DNA from: Bacteroidales bacterium UBA1219
GTDB lineage: Bacteria; Bacteroidota; Bacteroidia; Bacteroidales; P3
NCBI GenBank assembly: GCA_002309295.1
Contig: DBXF01000091.1
Location: forward strand, 1-6,949
Direction: 5' to 3'
DNA: 6,949 bases
Under the pieces are notes generated by a model. It worked only from the letters and a program-made list of their open reading frames with translations. It searched no databases and had not been told where the DNA came from. Made by a program: the position numbers and the translations under genes. Shown here in pieces: positions 5,099-6,949 of the stretch. Position 1 is the first letter of the stretch. Each line of letters begins with the position of its first letter.

Positions 5099-6249
5099 TC
5101 CAGTTGTTCAAAGTCCACGCTGCGGATTTTGGCGTAGTTGCGGTAGTGCCATTTGCCTTTCACGATGGCGTCTTTCAGCAGAATGTAGCCGGGGTTGGAG
5201 CGTAGCATGGTCTCAATGGCTTTGTCGTCGGCAAGGAAATAGGATACATCGCCCAACTTGTTGTCGTTGAGGAATTTCTCCACATCTTCGGGCAACGAGG
5301 CGGTGAGGAACACGTATTTCACGTTGTGCTGTTCGGCGATGTCCTTCACACGTTGCATACTCTCTATTCCGTTGTCGTTTATCTCGCTGATATCGTGGCT
5401 TGTGACTATGATAATCGGGTCGGGGGAGCCAATCAGTTCCTTGGCGTAGTCCTCGCCGTCGATACCTATCATCGAGAAGCCGGGGGCTGCAATCACCGTG
5501 GGGTCCACCACGCGGCTGTCCACCCATTCCCATTCCTCTGCCCAAGTGCTGTCTTCCATATATTTCATCAGGTCCTCGGAGGGGAATTCTTTGATTTCTC
5601 CGGTGGCTTTGCTCTGGTAGGTTACGTAACTCATTATCTTTCCGTCGCTTTCGGGAATCATCTGGTTGCCAACCTTCCACGGACGGAAGTCGAGCACCGG
5701 CTCGTTGTTGATGTTGTAGATGGCGAATCCCACCATCGCGGCAACGGCGAAGAGGAAAATAAGTATGTCGCGCTCGTAAGTGCGGTGTTTCTTTTTGAGG
5801 TTACGACAGAAGAAAATCACCAGTGTGGGCACCATCAGCACCACGTTTTTCCAGAACGTCTGCCAGTTGGTGAGTTTGACGAAATCGCCGAAACAGCCGC
5901 AGTCGGTAACTTTGTTGGTGATGGCGTCGATAAGTGTGGTGACGAGGAAGAAGGTCATCATCAGCAACAGCGTCCAAGCGGTGAGTTTACGTAACGAGTT
6001 GGTTATCAGCAATACTCCGACGAGGAACTCAAGGGTTACGAGTGCTACCGAAAGGAAGGTGGCAAAGGGCAGAGCCCATTCGAAGGTGAGGCTGCCGATG
6101 CTCCAAGCGGTCATATATTCTTGTATCTTGTAGGCCGTGCCCATGGGGTCCACGCCTTTCACAAAGCTGGAAAACAGGAACACAAGTCCCACGAAAATCC
6201 TGCAGATGCAGTCGATGATGCGAAGTCTTTTTTCTCTTTCTTTTGTCAT
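5092..6249 (-). CDS. BT_3928-like MauE/DoxX-type membrane protein with C-terminal thioredoxin-like domain, 385 aa
   Basis: An integral inner-membrane protein with five predicted membrane segments (about 13-31, 56-83, 91-110, 133-149, 161-179) in the DoxX/MauE arrangement. The first has the RIFVGLVFLFSSFVKGVDP signature (17-35), and a DCGCFGD motif (116-122) lies between the third and fourth. The paired Cys117/Cys119 of this motif are the likely redox centre by analogy with MauE, which works with the thioredoxin-like MauD in maturing methylamine dehydrogenase. Residues about 180-385 are outside the membrane; about 275-375 resemble a Trx fold (DPIIIVTS strand, helix, KYVFLTAS strand, then NPGYILLKDAIVKGKWH at 352-368 with a likely cis-Pro353), but no CxxC is present at the expected place, so this domain should not be redox-active. 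Length and layout fit the Bacteroidales BT_3928 family. A CPVC thioredoxin gene follows 145 bases downstream. The end EQLEN-stop lies at repeat block C2. Confidence 0.85.
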   Translation of the reverse strand: MTKEREKRLRIIDCICRIFVGLVFLFSSFVKGVDPMGTAYKIQEYMTAWSIGSLTFEWALPFATFLSVALVTLEFLVGVLLITNSLRKLTAWTLLLMMTFFLVTTLIDAITNKVTDCGCFGDFVKLTNWQTFWKNVVLMVPTLVIFFCRNLKKKHRTYERDILIFLFAVAAMVGFAIYNINNEPVLDFRPWKVGNQMIPESDGKIMSYVTYQSKATGEIKEFPSEDLMKYMEDSTWAEEWEWVDSRVVDPTVIAAPGFSMIGIDGEDYAKELIGSPDPIIIVTSHDISEINDNGIESMQRVKDIAEQHNVKYVFLTASLPEDVEKFLNDNKLGDVSYFLADDKAIETMLRSNPGYILLKDAIVKGKWHYRNYAKIRSVDFEQLEN

Positions 6250-6260
6250 GATTGTTATGT

Positions 6261-6277
6261 GTTTAATCTAATTAAAC
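6261..6277. promoter_or_regulatory. Inverted repeat just upstream of the MauE-like start codon
   Basis: GTTTAAT (6261-6267), CTA, ATTAAAC (6271-6277) is a perfect 7-bp inverted repeat at 12 to 28 bases upstream of the ATG. It could be an operator or an RNA hairpin beside the ribosome site. In AT-rich DNA a 7-bp match can be chance. Confidence 0.3.
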
Positions 6278-6308
6278 GAGTGTATGGCGTTTTTATTTTT
6301 ATAAACAT

Positions 6309-6335
6309 CTAAAAACACGAAAAAAATGTTTTTAG
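6309..6335. repeat. AT-only hairpin
   Basis: CTAAAAACA (6309-6317) and TGTTTTTAG (6327-6335) pair perfectly over 9 bp with a 9-base A-rich loop. It lies in the 145-base gap after the DUF3089 gene. On the minus strand the downstream bases are ATGTTTATAAAAAT, not a clean T-tract, and the stem is weak, so I do not call it a terminator. Confidence 0.3.
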
Positions 6336-6345
6336 CAACTTTCAT

Positions 6346-6408
6346 CTGAATACTGAATACTGCCCCCTGACCCCTAATTTTCAACTTTCAATTCTCAATT
6401 TTCAATTT
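6346..6408. repeat. Degenerate 7-bp tandem array D (9 units), supplying the stop codon of the DUF3089 gene
   Basis: Nine units in unbroken phase on the plus strand: CTGAATA, CTGAATA, CTGCCCC, CTGACCC, CTAATTT, TCAACTT, TCAATTC, TCAATTT, TCAATTT. In the gene direction the first units read AAATTGA, AAATTGA, GAATTGA, AAGTTGA, and the later ones drift to AAATTAG, GGGTCAG, GGGGCAG, TATTCAG, TATTCAG. The gene enters from the right and stops in the second unit (TGA at 6397-6395). The gradual change of unit type within one phase suggests amplification or slippage of one ancestral heptamer. Confidence 0.75.
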
Positions 6409-6949
6409 GAACGAAGGTTCTTGCTCTCAGTGCGATATTGCGTTGCAGCACTTGGCAGTAGAGCGATATTTCCAGTTTGTGGTAGTTGCCGTCGCGGCCT
6501 ATCAGCGGAATCATATAGTTGTCGGGGGTATAGCCACTGACAATCAGTAGTTTAGAAACGGTGTCGAGGGTTGCCGTAACGGTGTCGGGCGAGATGGGGC
6601 TGACGAGGGTGGCGGGGGTGGCGTCGGTGCGCCAGTTCACTGGGTTGATAGCCACGAGGTTGCCGTCGCTCAGCAAAGGAACGGCACAGCTGTTGTCGCG
6701 CACCGAGTTGTAGCAGATAGTCACGCCAAGGTCGGCGCTGTCCTGCGCCGGACGGATGTGGGCGTTGGTGTCTGTGACCTTATAGCCAATGACGTAGGCG
6801 GCCACCATGCGGCTATATGTGCTGTCGTCCATACTGTTGAGAAGATCCACAACGGCCATGGCTCCTTGGCTGAAGCCCGCAAGGATAAAAGGTCTGCCGT
6901 TGTTATAGTGTTTCAGATAATATTCGAAAGCCTTGCGCACATCGCCATA
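6395..6949 (-). CDS. DUF3089-family alpha/beta hydrolase, C-terminal part (5' end outside window)
   Basis: The frame stays open to the window edge (TAT GGC GAT before a GTG at 6940), so the GTG is not the true start; the visible 184 residues are roughly the C-terminal half of a DUF3089 (PF11288) protein, a serine-hydrolase-like family with no agreed substrate. Diagnostic parts, numbered from the GTG: the stretch 3-20 running from KAFEYYLKHYNN into GRPFIL, the nucleophile motif AGFSQGA (21-27; Ser24; many members have GHSQG), MVAAYVIGYKV (45-55), and AINPVNWRTD (97-106), a strongly conserved block of the family. GNYHKLEISLY (151-161) with His154 is probably the catalytic His near the C-terminus, where the next acidic position is Glu rather than the more usual Asp. 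The gene leads into the MauE-like gene after 145 bases with no obvious promoter between. Its last residues, about QIEN, and stop codon are in repeat array D. Confidence 0.85.
   Translation of the reverse strand, partial: YGDVRKAFEYYLKHYNNGRPFILAGFSQGAMAVVDLLNSMDDSTYSRMVAAYVIGYKVTDTNAHIRPAQDSADLGVTICYNSVRDNSCAVPLLSDGNLVAINPVNWRTDATPATLVSPISPDTVTATLDTVSKLLIVSGYTPDNYMIPLIGRDGNYHKLEISLYCQVLQRNIALRARTFVQIEN

Noticed and set aside
6309..6335. AT-only hairpin as terminator of the DUF3089 gene
   Set aside because: No GC in the stem core and no clean T-tract on the minus strand; kept only as a hairpin.

Overview
The window looks like chromosomal DNA of a Bacteroidales-type bacterium (phylum Bacteroidota). 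Three things suggest this. Two promoters have the phylum-specific -7 box TAnnTTTG. The proteins match Bacteroidales families: a BT_3928/MauE-DoxX-like membrane protein, a DUF3089 hydrolase, a CPVC thioredoxin-like protein and a large periplasmic TPR protein. Start codons lack strong Shine-Dalgarno sequences. No phage, transposase or CRISPR genes are present, so this reads as ordinary chromosome with unusually structured intergenic DNA.

Left part (1-3219). A truncated plus-strand terminator lies at the left edge. Two minus-strand genes for exported proteins follow: a 733-aa TPR/coiled-coil protein with a promoter at 2995-3002, and 60 bases downstream of it a 210-aa unknown secreted protein. 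The middle of the 210-aa gene looks more coding-like in another frame, which suggests two compensating frameshifts.

Middle (2961-3522). A divergent intergenic region carries T-tracts spaced at whole helical turns. It leads into a strong promoter for tRNA-Ser(UGA) at 3220-3307. A terminator, a degenerate 7-bp repeat array, a second large hairpin with a T-tract and a small GC-rich palindrome follow.

Right part (3523-6949). Four minus-strand genes are read in the order DUF3089 alpha/beta hydrolase (5' end outside the window), MauE/DoxX-like membrane protein with a Trx-fold tail, TlpA-like CPVC thioredoxin, and esterase-family lipoprotein. The last two are 2 bases apart and almost certainly cotranscribed. 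The membrane protein plus CPVC thioredoxin recalls the MauE/MauD pair, so an envelope thiol-redox module serving secreted enzymes is a reasonable but unproven reading.

The most distinctive feature is a set of degenerate 7-bp repeat arrays between these genes. On the coding strand the units read about NNNTTGA. Because 7 is not a multiple of 3, such an array contains TGA in all three frames. Three genes (esterase, MauE-like, DUF3089) run into an array and stop inside it, at the third, first and second unit respectively, all ending GAA AAT TGA (Glu-Asn-stop).
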